Source: Lachnospiraceae bacterium
GTDB lineage: Bacteria; Bacillota; Clostridia; Lachnospirales; Lachnospiraceae
Direction: 5' to 3'
DNA: 64,000 nucleotides
NCBI GenBank assembly: GCA_015057115.1
Contig: SVEZ01000001.1
Coordinates: 62,001-126,000 of the forward strand
Shown piece after piece: positions 23,740-32,686 of this stretch. The number at the start of each line of letters is the position of its first letter. Position 1 is the stretch's first letter. Both the position numbers and the translations under genes were made by a program. Below the pieces are notes generated by a model, which saw nothing but the letters and a program-made list of their open reading frames with translations, was not told the origin of the DNA and ran no database searches.

Positions 23740-25242
23740 TTACATCTCCACAAACTCATACTTACCTGGTCCTAGTCCGCTCACCTTCTTGACAATCTCA
23801 GCTTTCTTCATTGCATTCATGACATTTGTTGCCTTTGCTTTGGAACAGTTCAGCCATACCATGACATTGGTTTGTCCAAATACAACTCCCATACCGCACT
23901 CACAATACACTTGCTCGATATTACGAATAAATACATCCGATATCCCTGATTTTTTCAATATATCTGTGTATTTTTCAAAATCGTTGCCTACTTTTTCCGG
24001 TTCATTGCCTATATTTTGCTGAGCATTGCCTACTTTTTGCGGGGTATTGCCTACTTTTTCGGAGTCATTGCCTACTTTCCTGTAAACCGTAGCCTTAAAT
24101 CCGTCACCAAATTCCTCAAATAAAGGATCAGGCAAACCATACGCCTTACATCTATTGATAATTCTGGGCAATCCGGTTCCCCATGCTTCGGCAATATGCA
24201 TATAGTGAAATGCCTCCGCGATAGCTTCATTCCTACAGTTAGATTTCCCCATTTTCGCAGTTTGCAAATCCAATCCACCATAAAGCATTCCCGGAGAAGA
24301 AACCTCCAACCGATCATCAAATATGCTCACCTGAACACATGACTTATCCAGATAACTTCTGTGAAGAACCGCATTTGCTATCATTTCTCTGATTGCAGCT
24401 ATAGGCAATTCATACACATCTTTTCTGTATTCGCCTTCAACCTCCGCTCCCATATTTATATGCCGCAAAACAAAATGATACGCTTCATCTACTTGTTCAT
24501 AAATCGGCCCATCAAACTCTTTTTTATCAATAAAAATATCCCTAACATTCCCCTTAAACAATGCGCACTGAATCTTCGAGGCTTTATTCCTGTTATCCGT
24601 CAGCAAATCAAATGCATGTGTTGGATAAAGGTTTCTCCCAACTTTGCACAAAATCCCAAAATCATGGAGTTTTTCCAAGGTCATATCTTTTATGGCACGT
24701 TTCTCCTCCTCGGTATCACAGGAATCAATTGCAATCTGCTTCATTGTTTTACATAAATCCAATGCTTTTTCCTCATCATACTCGCATCCAATCTCCTGGA
24801 GCGAATCGTATGAGATATTTTGACCTTCTAATTCTAACTCCTGAAGTTTTCTTGCATCAGCTGGTCTGCTTGTACCATTGATTCTAATATAAGTGCTCGT
24901 TTCTTTTTCTTTACTTAAAAGATAATAAGGTCTAAATTTTCCCGGTGCCACATCAATCACAAGTATGGTCTTATCTTCCAAAGTCTCTATCGTAATATCC
25001 GGTTCTATCTGCGGTGTACACGCATCCGAAATCATATTTGAAATCGAATCTGACAATTTAAACGGGCTCTGTTCTCCAATGCCATATACAATTCCTGTCT
25101 CATCCTCAACTCCTAATATCACTTGCCCACCGGTGCTATTTGAAAATGCAATAATATCTTTCAAAAACTTTTCATGTTTACTCGGAATTTCTCTTTTGAA
25201 CTCTACATTTTTATCTTCCCCAAAATATTCTTTTTCGACCAT
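23740..25242 (-). CDS. AlbA_2-domain ATP-binding protein
   Basis: About 500 aa. An AlbA_2 (divergent AAA_4) domain is at the N-terminus (NVEFKREIPSKHEKFLKDII, then GGQVILGVED). A GHKL/HATPase_c_4-like region follows (AAIREMIANAVLHRSYLDKS; later EAWGTGLPRIINRC) and a C-terminal winged helix near 470. Between them sits a KVGN-type heptad repeat encoded by a 21-bp tandem repeat. Such proteins are frequent in mobile and defence regions and are presumed regulators. The start at 25242 is chosen over 25275 because the AlbA domain begins there; the site is weak (GCAGGTG). Confidence 0.8.
   Translation of the reverse strand: MVEKEYFGEDKNVEFKREIPSKHEKFLKDIIAFSNSTGGQVILGVEDETGIVYGIGEQSPFKLSDSISNMISDACTPQIEPDITIETLEDKTILVIDVAPGKFRPYYLLSKEKETSTYIRINGTSRPADARKLQELELEGQNISYDSLQEIGCEYDEEKALDLCKTMKQIAIDSCDTEEEKRAIKDMTLEKLHDFGILCKVGRNLYPTHAFDLLTDNRNKASKIQCALFKGNVRDIFIDKKEFDGPIYEQVDEAYHFVLRHINMGAEVEGEYRKDVYELPIAAIREMIANAVLHRSYLDKSCVQVSIFDDRLEVSSPGMLYGGLDLQTAKMGKSNCRNEAIAEAFHYMHIAEAWGTGLPRIINRCKAYGLPDPLFEEFGDGFKATVYRKVGNDSEKVGNTPQKVGNAQQNIGNEPEKVGNDFEKYTDILKKSGISDVFIRNIEQVYCECGMGVVFGQTNVMVWLNCSKAKATNVMNAMKKAEIVKKVSGLGPGKYEFVEM
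23984..24080 (-). repeat. 21-bp in-frame tandem repeat, ~4.5 units
   Basis: Plus strand units begin TTGCCTACTTTTT; five starts are spaced 21 bp. They encode seven-residue units built on KVGN (EKVGNTPQ, QKVGNAQQ, EKVGNDFE) between the ATPase core and winged helix of the AlbA-type protein. Confidence 0.8.
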
Positions 25243-25276
25243 GAAGTCACCTGCTTTCTGCATTATTCTCTGCAAC

Positions 25277-25867
25277 TTAATGTTTTTCTATGAAGCACTT
25301 CCCCTTATTTCTCTCGAATATCAGAAAAGGGATCTCTGCCCTCGCTAAAATTCCATTATTGACGGGAGCAAATCTATATTCGGTTAAATCAGGAATATAC
25401 TTCTTGATTCGCTCTCTGTTCGGATAGAAACATACCTCATCGCTATTCCAAAGTGTCTCCATTTTGATTGCAACACAGCTTACTGTCACCTTTATTTTAT
25501 AGTTATCCAATTCAGAACAATTAATACGCTTCTCATTCACTCCATCCGTATAATCTGCATGCAAACCATTACTGTGAATTGGATAGATTCTGTTATTATA
25601 AATTGCTTCCTCATCAAAGCCCAGATCTTTATATAATGTTTTATAATCCGTAACTATTTCCGGAAGTTCTATTCTTTGCGCGAAACGACTTCCGACAAGA
25701 TTGCTAAACAACTTGTCGTCCGTTCTGAACAATCGTATGTACTCACTGGTATCATCTCCATCGGAATCTACGACACGAAAAGAATCATACTCAGAAAAAT
25801 AATCTAGCATCTTCAATTCTTTTTTTGAAGGCTTTGAAAATCGCATAATTTCATAAGTTGTACTCAT
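25277..25867 (-). CDS. Hypothetical protein
   Basis: About 196 aa, not recognised. Acidic N-terminal third (DYFSEYDSFRVVDSDGDDTS) and a Cys-containing C-terminal part ending FERNKGKCFIEKH. No TM or signal. RBS GGAAAGGGG sets the start at 25867. It lies 34 nt upstream of the AlbA-type gene and likely shares its transcript. Confidence 0.6.
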   Translation of the reverse strand: MSTTYEIMRFSKPSKKELKMLDYFSEYDSFRVVDSDGDDTSEYIRLFRTDDKLFSNLVGSRFAQRIELPEIVTDYKTLYKDLGFDEEAIYNNRIYPIHSNGLHADYTDGVNEKRINCSELDNYKIKVTVSCVAIKMETLWNSDEVCFYPNRERIKKYIPDLTEYRFAPVNNGILARAEIPFLIFERNKGKCFIEKH

Positions 25868-25907
25868 AGAATTTCCCCTTTCCAACTGTAGTATCTACCA
25901 ATAATCT

Positions 25908-26252
25908 TTACCCCAATTCAATACAGGAATATGCTCCATTCTGTTCTGCAATTTCATCGAATGATTGCTTATCCATTATATATATCTTTGGAAATTTCAT
26001 TCCTTCTAAATCCTCTGAGTAAAACACCTCATCCGTATATACTATGCCGCGATTAGCTTCGTACACATAGCAACAAAAGTTCCGGTTCGATTGGTAAACA
26101 TTACAGCAGAAACTCCCTTTATCTGCTCCCTGGTGGAAAATTATATTTTCGCCTGGTTTCACTATTTGTGGCCAATTGCTTGCAATTGCATTCATTCCCG
26201 CCATATACTGAAATGTATTCTCACCTTCCATGGCTCTTATTCTAACAGCCAT
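25908..26252 (-). pseudogene. 3' half of a frameshifted hypothetical gene
   Basis: 114 codons in a frame that begins inside the end of the upstream ORF. Contains MAVRIRAMEGENTFQYMAGM and IMDKQSFDEIAEQNG. Read with 26242-26847 as one gene, the join falls in a GGGGGG run near 26255-26260. Removing one G gives a continuous sequence (GIDPTVGG-MAVRIRAMEG). There is no separate ribosome binding site. If translated alone it would be an uncharacterised ~110-aa protein. Confidence 0.6.
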
Positions 26253-26847
26253 TCCCCCCTACTGTTGGATCAATTCCAGAATTAACCACTTCAGAAAAAC
26301 ATTCCTCAATTTTATAAGCTCTTACCAGTTCTTCATCGAGATCCTCTTCAAGAAATTCCCCAATCTCTGTAAGTGTTATAGACTTTTTACCCTTTTCATC
26401 ATCTTCCGAAATCAGGCTTTCCAACCTTTTGAATTCATTATAGGCCTCCCACGATCCAAGCCAAGCCACTTTGCAATTTCTAAAGACCTGTTGATTCTTT
26501 ACAGAAATGAGTTCTCTGGTGGTCTCGTCACAATAAGCTATGATAAACTCAATAGCATCTTCATCAGAAGTGATATGGATTTTAAAGGCAGCACTAATAA
26601 TCTCTTCCATAGTATCCGAACTGTTTTTAACATTTCTCAGTAGTTCTGCCGCCTTATTTATATTGTTTCCGGCATAAGCAATAACGATATTCGGTGAAAC
26701 AATAATACATTTCATTAAGCCAATTTGGGTGACTAAACGCTTTTCGCTTTCTGACTTCCATAGCTTAGGCAAATCATCTTTTATTCCAATTTTTGTGTCA
26801 GACATGATTGAGAAAATCACATCATTCATAGCATATATATAACTCAT
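26242..26847 (-). pseudogene. 5' part of the same frameshifted gene
   Basis: 201 codons from MSYIYAMNDVIFSIMSDTKI (site AAAAGG 8 nt upstream) to IDPTVGGNGC and a stop. The early part (DTKIGIKDD...) and ANKAAELLRN are loosely like the N-terminal nucleophile hydrolase fold of proteasome-type proteins, but I would not assign it. With the 3' half it would make a ~315-aa protein. It is disrupted at a G6 homopolymer, which could be decay, phase variation or a sequencing error. Confidence 0.6.
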
Positions 26848-27026
26848 ACTTAATACCTTTTCCAAGCCATGCATATTCCTAATAACGAAAATATACTCGT
26901 AAATTCAGGTATTTATAGCCTCTTTACACTTTCTATTTGAATGCTCTGCTTTACGAAATATCAGATATAAATCATAATTACAATAGCAAATTATTCCATA
27001 CAATACCTAAGCTATTAATAGCAATA

Positions 27027-27332
27027 TTAGCATTCCAATCCCCAATCTTCATCCTCAAATCTAAAACAATAGAAATCACTTCCTGGCTGGGAATATCCTT
27101 TTTCGTTATAAAGTAATAGTTGACCATAACAAATCTGTATCTCCGGATGTTGAAATCCTGTAATGGCTACAGCAAGTGTTGAAACCTTGTTGTTGAGCGG
27201 AAAAACAATAATATTATCATTTTTATGCTTCTCCAATATCTTTTGCAATTCTATAATTGTCTTAGATACATTTCTACACGAAATTGTAAAACGTTCTATA
27301 TCATCATAAGAAATAGCCATCTCTTCAACCAA
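27027..27332 (-). CDS. Hypothetical protein, start uncertain
   Basis: 101 codons from a TTG, or 97 from ATG (MAISYDDIERFTISCRNVSK). The frame stays open about 17 codons further upstream without a better start. No ribosome binding site is convincing, so the gene may be 5'-truncated. The C-terminal DFYCFRFEDEDWGLEC is acidic and aromatic. Not recognised. Flanks 26875-27026 and 27333-27595 hold no gene I can support. Confidence 0.4.
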   Translation of the reverse strand: MVEEMAISYDDIERFTISCRNVSKTIIELQKILEKHKNDNIIVFPLNNKVSTLAVAITGFQHPEIQICYGQLLLYNEKGYSQPGSDFYCFRFEDEDWGLEC

Positions 27333-27595
27333 CCTAAGATACTGTATATTTGCATCTTTATTTTTCCTGTAGAAGTCTCTTCAGCTTCAACATACCCCAG
27401 AGATAATGAATTAGGCTCTATAATGAGTACTGTATTTAGTAAGACAGCTTTTCTTTTGATACTATATGTTGTATAGAAATTCCAATTATTCCATGGATTA
27501 TTTGGGTTTTAGGAGATTTTTGCAGCCATGATGCAACCGGTAATACATAACGAGTTCATTTAATGCTCTACTTAAACCCACACATAAAGCCTACT

Positions 27596-29695
27596 TTAAT
27601 AACAATCATCATTATCCAGCTCTTCCATGTAATGCATCTCCTCTAATTCCCTCATAGTATGAATAACACACCCTTTAATCAATCGTCTATCCTTTCCTAT
27701 AATCATGTCTACAATTGGCCTAATTCCATTAGATATCAAGCTCAATATTTTTAAGATAAAATCACTGTCTTCTTTTATTATGTTAACTTCATAGTTTTCT
27801 ATTGTAATTCCCGCTTTCTTCCAATTCCCTAAATAGTAATTCAACTCCAATGGATTTGTAATTAATGGGAATATTCCATCAAAAATGACAGGTTCTCCCT
27901 CTACACTCAAATAAATAACTGGTGCATAATATGTTTCACTCTCGTTATACATCTTAGCAATGGTATCATTATAAACAGCTACTTCTGCACATATACATTC
28001 CAGCAATTCTTCTTTTCCGTCCATCTGCACCAACAATTGTTCGTAAGGGCCATATACATATGTTTCACTTGAATAACAAATCGAATTACCTAGCATATTT
28101 GCTTCTTGATATCTTTCAGTAAGTTGTTTTGCAAAGTCTTCCGCCGCCGTTCTACTCATACGATGAATTACCCCCCTATTAGTGGCGTATCGAACATTCC
28201 CATCACTTAAAACGGTTCTTACGCAATATTTACCATCTGTAAACACCTCATCTGCATCAACTACAAATGAAGATATATTTTGCTGTAAACTATTGATATT
28301 TCCCCATGCCTGTTTGCCTTTTACAATTAGTTTAATCCATAAATTGATATCAAAATTCTTTAGATAACCATAATTTCTTGCACTAGGTATTTTAGCAATT
28401 CCTAATACTCTATCTATAGGCCGAATACACTCTTTATGTATGAGTCCAGCTTGTCCACTACATTCTACATTGTCTATTTCAACACTGTATGCTTCATTAT
28501 CAAAAATTGCTTTCCCACAATTTGCACATTTGCATTCTTTTTTGGAACTAATAGATTTTTTGATTAAATCTTCATATGCTACCTCAACCTTTTCCTTGTC
28601 AAACTCACCTCTTGTTGGTACATAAATCACCTTTTTATAATCATCAATATAATGTGCCAATCCCCCATCTGCGATATATTTTTCGATTCTACTTCTAGAA
28701 CTACATCTAAATAATATTTCGAATGAAAAATCATTCCCCCATTTCATAATATTAGGCGCAACATATTGTAAGCTGTCCTTCTTTTTTCCGTTATTAAATC
28801 TATATAGTTCCATTATTAAAACCACATTTTTATCAGGATTTTCTAACCCAATTTCTCTATTTATTTCGCAGTTCCCCAAAGCGATTACATAATCCTTTTG
28901 TATCGCAATCTCTGTATTATCATCCTCCCATTCAATTTTTATAGTTTTCTCAGTATCCTCATGTGTAACACGATACTTCTCAATCTGCTTATGAAAAGCA
29001 TCTTTATCCAAACAATTTCTATTGGCAGCATATTGGACTGCCTTAGATATTAACATTCCCCAAAATTGTTCTACATCTCCTTCTAACCGACTATGTAAGA
29101 TTAATTTTATATGTTTCTCAAAACCTTCTCCTGCTTCGACATCAAATACTTCTACATATATTTTACTCAAAAGATTCTTTAACACACTCTCAGATATTGC
29201 ATTTCCTGATACTCTTTCATATTCAGCTTGCATTATTCTTTCGAACTTTTCTAATAAGGCGATTTCATTTTTATTCAAATTGCTTTTAATATTGATGGTA
29301 TTAGCTAATCTTATTCCATCCAAAATCCTCTTCAATTTTACAGTAATACTACTGGACGCTTGCGTTCTGGTAACCAACACATACGCTAAATCTTCCGGGT
29401 TTCCCTCAACATATTGCCTTACAAATTGCGCACACACACTGTAAAACTCAGAAGTCATTTCTTCACTAAATGATATATTACGTTTCATTTGCATATATAT
29501 TTTTCTATTTGTCACAGTCGTCATCACTAAATCATCTATTTTTTCTATTGCTTCAAAATTTAACTTTTGTATTTGGTCCCTTAAGTTGATGCTTAAGATG
29601 GCATTAATGTCTATCTCAAATTCCATCAAAATCATCATTAACGCTGATACTCTCTGCTGAAAATCAATTCCTGCATTTGTTGGTTGAATGGCCAT
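27596..29695 (-). CDS. Large putative nuclease with Cys-rich motif (defence candidate)
   Basis: 699 aa. The N-terminus has GIDFQQRVSALMMILME (residues ~9-25), typical of Cap4/DUF4297-like endonucleases that open with a G-x-x-FQ motif. It is followed by EAIEKIDDLVM and KIYMQMKRN, whose D54/D55 and Q69-x-K71 fit a PD-(D/E)XK active site. A zinc-binding-type cluster is at C388-x-C390-x2-C393, C412 and H420-x2-C423. The C-terminal ~250 residues are unrecognised. No start-site conflict. It lies 96 nt downstream of abiH in the same direction. DNA degradation in response to infection is inferred, not shown. Confidence 0.65.
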   Translation of the reverse strand: MAIQPTNAGIDFQQRVSALMMILMEFEIDINAILSINLRDQIQKLNFEAIEKIDDLVMTTVTNRKIYMQMKRNISFSEEMTSEFYSVCAQFVRQYVEGNPEDLAYVLVTRTQASSSITVKLKRILDGIRLANTINIKSNLNKNEIALLEKFERIMQAEYERVSGNAISESVLKNLLSKIYVEVFDVEAGEGFEKHIKLILHSRLEGDVEQFWGMLISKAVQYAANRNCLDKDAFHKQIEKYRVTHEDTEKTIKIEWEDDNTEIAIQKDYVIALGNCEINREIGLENPDKNVVLIMELYRFNNGKKKDSLQYVAPNIMKWGNDFSFEILFRCSSRSRIEKYIADGGLAHYIDDYKKVIYVPTRGEFDKEKVEVAYEDLIKKSISSKKECKCANCGKAIFDNEAYSVEIDNVECSGQAGLIHKECIRPIDRVLGIAKIPSARNYGYLKNFDINLWIKLIVKGKQAWGNINSLQQNISSFVVDADEVFTDGKYCVRTVLSDGNVRYATNRGVIHRMSRTAAEDFAKQLTERYQEANMLGNSICYSSETYVYGPYEQLLVQMDGKEELLECICAEVAVYNDTIAKMYNESETYYAPVIYLSVEGEPVIFDGIFPLITNPLELNYYLGNWKKAGITIENYEVNIIKEDSDFILKILSLISNGIRPIVDMIIGKDRRLIKGCVIHTMRELEEMHYMEELDNDDCY

Positions 29696-29791
29696 TTTTC
29701 ACTCCTACCTCATCTGAATATTTTTAACTAATTAAACATTCTTTTGGTCACAAATATGCTTTTTCTTTCGTCCAATAAACATTCGTCTCTT

Positions 29792-30802
29792 CTAAAATTT
29801 TTCTATATCATTCTCTAAAACAATCTCTTCAAGAATATCCACACTGCTCGGATTGTTTAATTCGAAATAATCTACTTGCGATTCATCCAAGCCAATCTCA
29901 GCTGCATATCTTTCTCTCGTACTCTTTTCATTTTCATCATAATATGAAAACTTCCATTTCGCATCCGGATATCTATCTCGCAAAAACTCTATGTACGGTT
30001 TATCAACATCTCCACAAGACAAACCCCAAACCCATATTTCTTCTACATCCAGTCCTTTATAATCCAATGTAAAGTTCAAATCATGTAATAATGACTCCAC
30101 ATTTTTCCGCAAATCCCGTAGAATAGAACACTCACATTTATACTCATTCAGCCTATTCCTAACCCCTTGATCTGCCAAATAATATGTTTCGCTTTCAATT
30201 TTCCCTATCCTTTTCTCCAGATCTCTTATTGCATCAACATTCCCATGGCCAACAATAAGGTCACATTCCTCTTCATCAAATGCACATTGTCCATGTATAT
30301 GATATACGCGAGAATCAAGTATTTTATATACTTCCTGAAGTGTCTGTGTATAATTGAAATTTATAAAATAATCCTCTGCGCTAAACTTACACTTTTTCCT
30401 CTTTATTCTACTCTTTACTATTCTGTAATTTTCCACTGTATTTACTGTCGTTCTAATCCAATCACAGAACTTTTTCTTTATACTTTCTGCATTAGCCACT
30501 TCCGGTATCTCTATGTCAACCGGATCATCACATTCAAGTCCCAAATCATCCATAAGACTATCTTCCATCCATGTTGAATCCAATTCGCCAAGTCTTTCCT
30601 CAAATGTTCTCCAAAAGATATTATCAACAATTGTTTCAACCTCTTCATATCCTACACGTCTATAGCATGAAAACCCGAACATTTGAGACATTTCTACATA
30701 AAAATCCGGATAATACTTTGCAAGGAAACAACCAAAAAAGTAATACGAACACGGAAGACCATGATATAAGTCAAACCCATTTCCAATAATATTTAATCTC
30801 AT
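29792..30802 (-). CDS. abiH: AbiH-type abortive infection protein
   Basis: 336 aa. MRLNIIGNGFDLYHGLPCSY is the AbiH signature (IGNGFDLxHGLP). DYFINFNYTQTLQEVY, then VYHIHGQ and LIVGHGN, are the other conserved blocks. AbiH was described in lactococci as a phage abortive-infection determinant; its mechanism is not established. The ATG at 30802 is chosen: GGAG sits 6 nt upstream and the start overlaps the stop of the AlbA-type remnant (ATGA), implying translational coupling in the ancestral operon. Confidence 0.85.
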   Translation of the reverse strand: MRLNIIGNGFDLYHGLPCSYYFFGCFLAKYYPDFYVEMSQMFGFSCYRRVGYEEVETIVDNIFWRTFEERLGELDSTWMEDSLMDDLGLECDDPVDIEIPEVANAESIKKKFCDWIRTTVNTVENYRIVKSRIKRKKCKFSAEDYFINFNYTQTLQEVYKILDSRVYHIHGQCAFDEEECDLIVGHGNVDAIRDLEKRIGKIESETYYLADQGVRNRLNEYKCECSILRDLRKNVESLLHDLNFTLDYKGLDVEEIWVWGLSCGDVDKPYIEFLRDRYPDAKWKFSYYDENEKSTRERYAAEIGLDESQVDYFELNNPSSVDILEEIVLENDIEKF

Positions 30803-31140
30803 TTTTTCTCCACTACAACTGCCCAAAGACCATTCCTATTAAAGCCTTCTCGCTTAAGCAGTCCTTCCTCCTGCACTTCTTTCACATCTTTCAAAATCTG
30901 TTTTCTTTTAGCTCCTTTTTTCGGCTCCTTTTTGGCTCCCTTTCAGTTCCTCATTTAAATCTTCTTGCGTTTGAAACACGGTAGCTCTATAATCTCTCAA
31001 TCGTCACAGAGCAATCTTATCTAGGAAACTCTCGATTTTAATTCTATTAGCCTCAATTCAAACCTCTATCGGCTCCCTTTCATCGTATGCGCGATGACAT
31101 ACTACAGATGATAAAGCCTCTTTAATAGTAGCATAAGATT
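30799..31140 (-). pseudogene. Remnant of an AlbA/HATPase-type ATP-binding protein
   Basis: Three frames carry pieces of one protein. ATIKEALSSVVCHRAYDERE at ~31130-31075 is the GHKL-like motif and is followed by an in-frame TGA. RDYRATVFQTQEDLNEELKG is near 31000-30940. After a shift at an A6 run, QILKDVKEVQEEGLLKREGF to VVVEKK and a TGA that overlaps the abiH start. The central part is deleted. It belongs to the same broad family as the gene at 23740-25242. Confidence 0.75.
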
Positions 31141-31204
31141 AAATCCATTTAAAGCCCATGCTAATAAATTTTTTGTCCTACATCGCACTTGTAATTTTTT
31201 AAAT

Positions 31205-31849
31205 TTATTTTTTATAATCAAAAACTAACCAGTCTTTAATTGCCTCAAACTCCTTTTGGTCTTCTGATGAAAGATCATATCTAGATATTCTTGTATATAA
31301 TGCAGACTTAAGTCTCTCGCAATACCCCACATGTCGAACAATATTCTGCACAGTATAAAGATTTAACCACGAATACCCTGAAGCCTGTTCAATCAAAAAC
31401 TCATATGCGTTTTCCCATTGTTGTAAATTTTCATAAATACTAACCATGTCAAAACTTATTTCTTGTTTTACCGTGTGTTCATCTTTTCCTATCTTTTTCC
31501 CAGCTTCAATAGCATTCTGCAAATAATCTTCCCAAAAATCTATTCCCATATTATTAACGTAATCAGATTTACAATGACCGCTTCTCAAAACATTACATAA
31601 AAATAAATATTCTCTCTCTCGTAGATTTTTTTCTATCTTGCAATTTGAGTTTTCCTTTTGGGACACTTCTCTTAATTTATTATTCAGCTCTTGTTCCCTT
31701 AGTTCAAATTCTTCTTCCTTTTTCCCCAGTTTTTCTGATTTCTCTACAATTTCATCAAGTTGTTTTTTATATACAGTTTTCAGCTGTTCCGCTAAACTTA
31801 ATATCTCATTTCCAATTGGTGCCGGATACGCTTCTACTTCCTCATCCAA
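31205..31849 (-). CDS. Coiled-coil protein, partner or C-terminal half of the cyclase
   Basis: About 214 codons. Residues ~15-85 are a Lys/Glu-rich coiled coil (LAEQLKTVYKKQLDEIVEKS). The rest is helical and TPR-like (YENLQQWENAYEFLIEQASG). The nominal TTG start has no site of its own. The frame remains open upstream to a TAG within the cyclase gene, reading FYNGKNNLKGYIAKQYYLDL, which would continue a class III cyclase naturally. One extra T in the T4 run near 31906 would fuse the two ORFs into a ~460-aa protein. So this is either a separate effector or a frameshifted C-terminus. Confidence 0.55.
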   Translation of the reverse strand: MDEEVEAYPAPIGNEILSLAEQLKTVYKKQLDEIVEKSEKLGKKEEEFELREQELNNKLREVSQKENSNCKIEKNLREREYLFLCNVLRSGHCKSDYVNNMGIDFWEDYLQNAIEAGKKIGKDEHTVKQEISFDMVSIYENLQQWENAYEFLIEQASGYSWLNLYTVQNIVRHVGYCERLKSALYTRISRYDLSSEDQKEFEAIKDWLVFDYKK

Positions 31850-31869
31850 ATCAAGATAATATTGCTTTG

Positions 31870-32577
31870 CTATGTACCCTTTAAGATTATTTTTGCCGTT
31901 GTAAAACTAATACTCTCCCAATTCTGTTTTGAATCTATATTTGACAGCTCCACATATGTCGAATCACTTATAAAAATTGTCCCACATTCTACGGCTCCAC
32001 TATATTTACAAGCAAGACTAGTACTGTTTCCAATCCAAGCAATTCCATATTCATTTTCTGTCTCATCATCTTGCTCCTTTCCCTTCATCCCTACTTTAGA
32101 AAGAGACACTTCTCCTGTATGCACGCCAATACCACAAGAAATCCTATACTTCATCTCCTTCTCTAATATTGAATTTAGAATCTTATCAATAACTGTGGTA
32201 ATATACCTTGCTGCATGAACTGCCTTATCTCCAGATTTATCCGCCTCATCATCAACAAAAATTGCAAGGACACCATCTCCCATAAAATCTCTAACCACAC
32301 CACCAGAATATCTAATTGCTTGAACAACTGTGCGTATATAGCTTCTATATATTTTCACAAGCTGCTCTGAACTAAACATTTCTGGTAATTTGGTTGACTC
32401 ACGTATATCAACAAATAGAACTGAAATCTTCCCGCAATATGTTTTATTTGTATCAGGCAACTCATCTAGTAGCGGTATTTTATCCATTACGCTTTTTTCA
32501 AGTACTTCCGTAGAAATTATTTTGTCAACTGGTTTTGAAAGCAATTCTATATCGGCTTTACTTATCTTATCATGCAT
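31870..32577 (-). CDS. Class III nucleotide cyclase, Pycsar-like candidate
   Basis: 235 aa. The cyclase homology domain begins about residue 50: ISVLFVDIRESTKLPEMF gives the first metal Asp (D57). GGVVRDFMGDGVLAIF gives the second (D101), and ISCGIGVHTGEVSLSKVG is the later conserved strand. It should make a cyclic nucleotide from an NTP; base preference cannot be read safely. Stand-alone class III cyclases next to defence genes occur in Pycsar anti-phage systems. The first credible start (32577) has no good site and lies 20 nt after the guaA terminator, so its promoter is unclear. It ends 20 nt before the coiled-coil ORF. Confidence 0.7.
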   Translation of the reverse strand: MHDKISKADIELLSKPVDKIISTEVLEKSVMDKIPLLDELPDTNKTYCGKISVLFVDIRESTKLPEMFSSEQLVKIYRSYIRTVVQAIRYSGGVVRDFMGDGVLAIFVDDEADKSGDKAVHAARYITTVIDKILNSILEKEMKYRISCGIGVHTGEVSLSKVGMKGKEQDDETENEYGIAWIGNSTSLACKYSGAVECGTIFISDSTYVELSNIDSKQNWESISFTTAKIILKGT

Positions 32578-32597
32578 CCACAATCGTATCACGACAT

Positions 32598-32642
32598 AAA
32601 AAAGGCCTGAAATCATGTTTTCTTAACATGATTTCAAGCCTT
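32598..32642 (-). terminator. guaA terminator
   Basis: Minus strand arms AAGGCTTGAAATCATGTT and AACATGATTTCAGGCCTT (one G-T pair) followed by T6. An ATG inside the 3' arm opens the cyclase frame but is unlikely to be its start. Confidence 0.85.
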
Positions 32643-32686
32643 GAAAATACTTGATTTGTTATACCAACCTCTAAACCATTTCAGGT

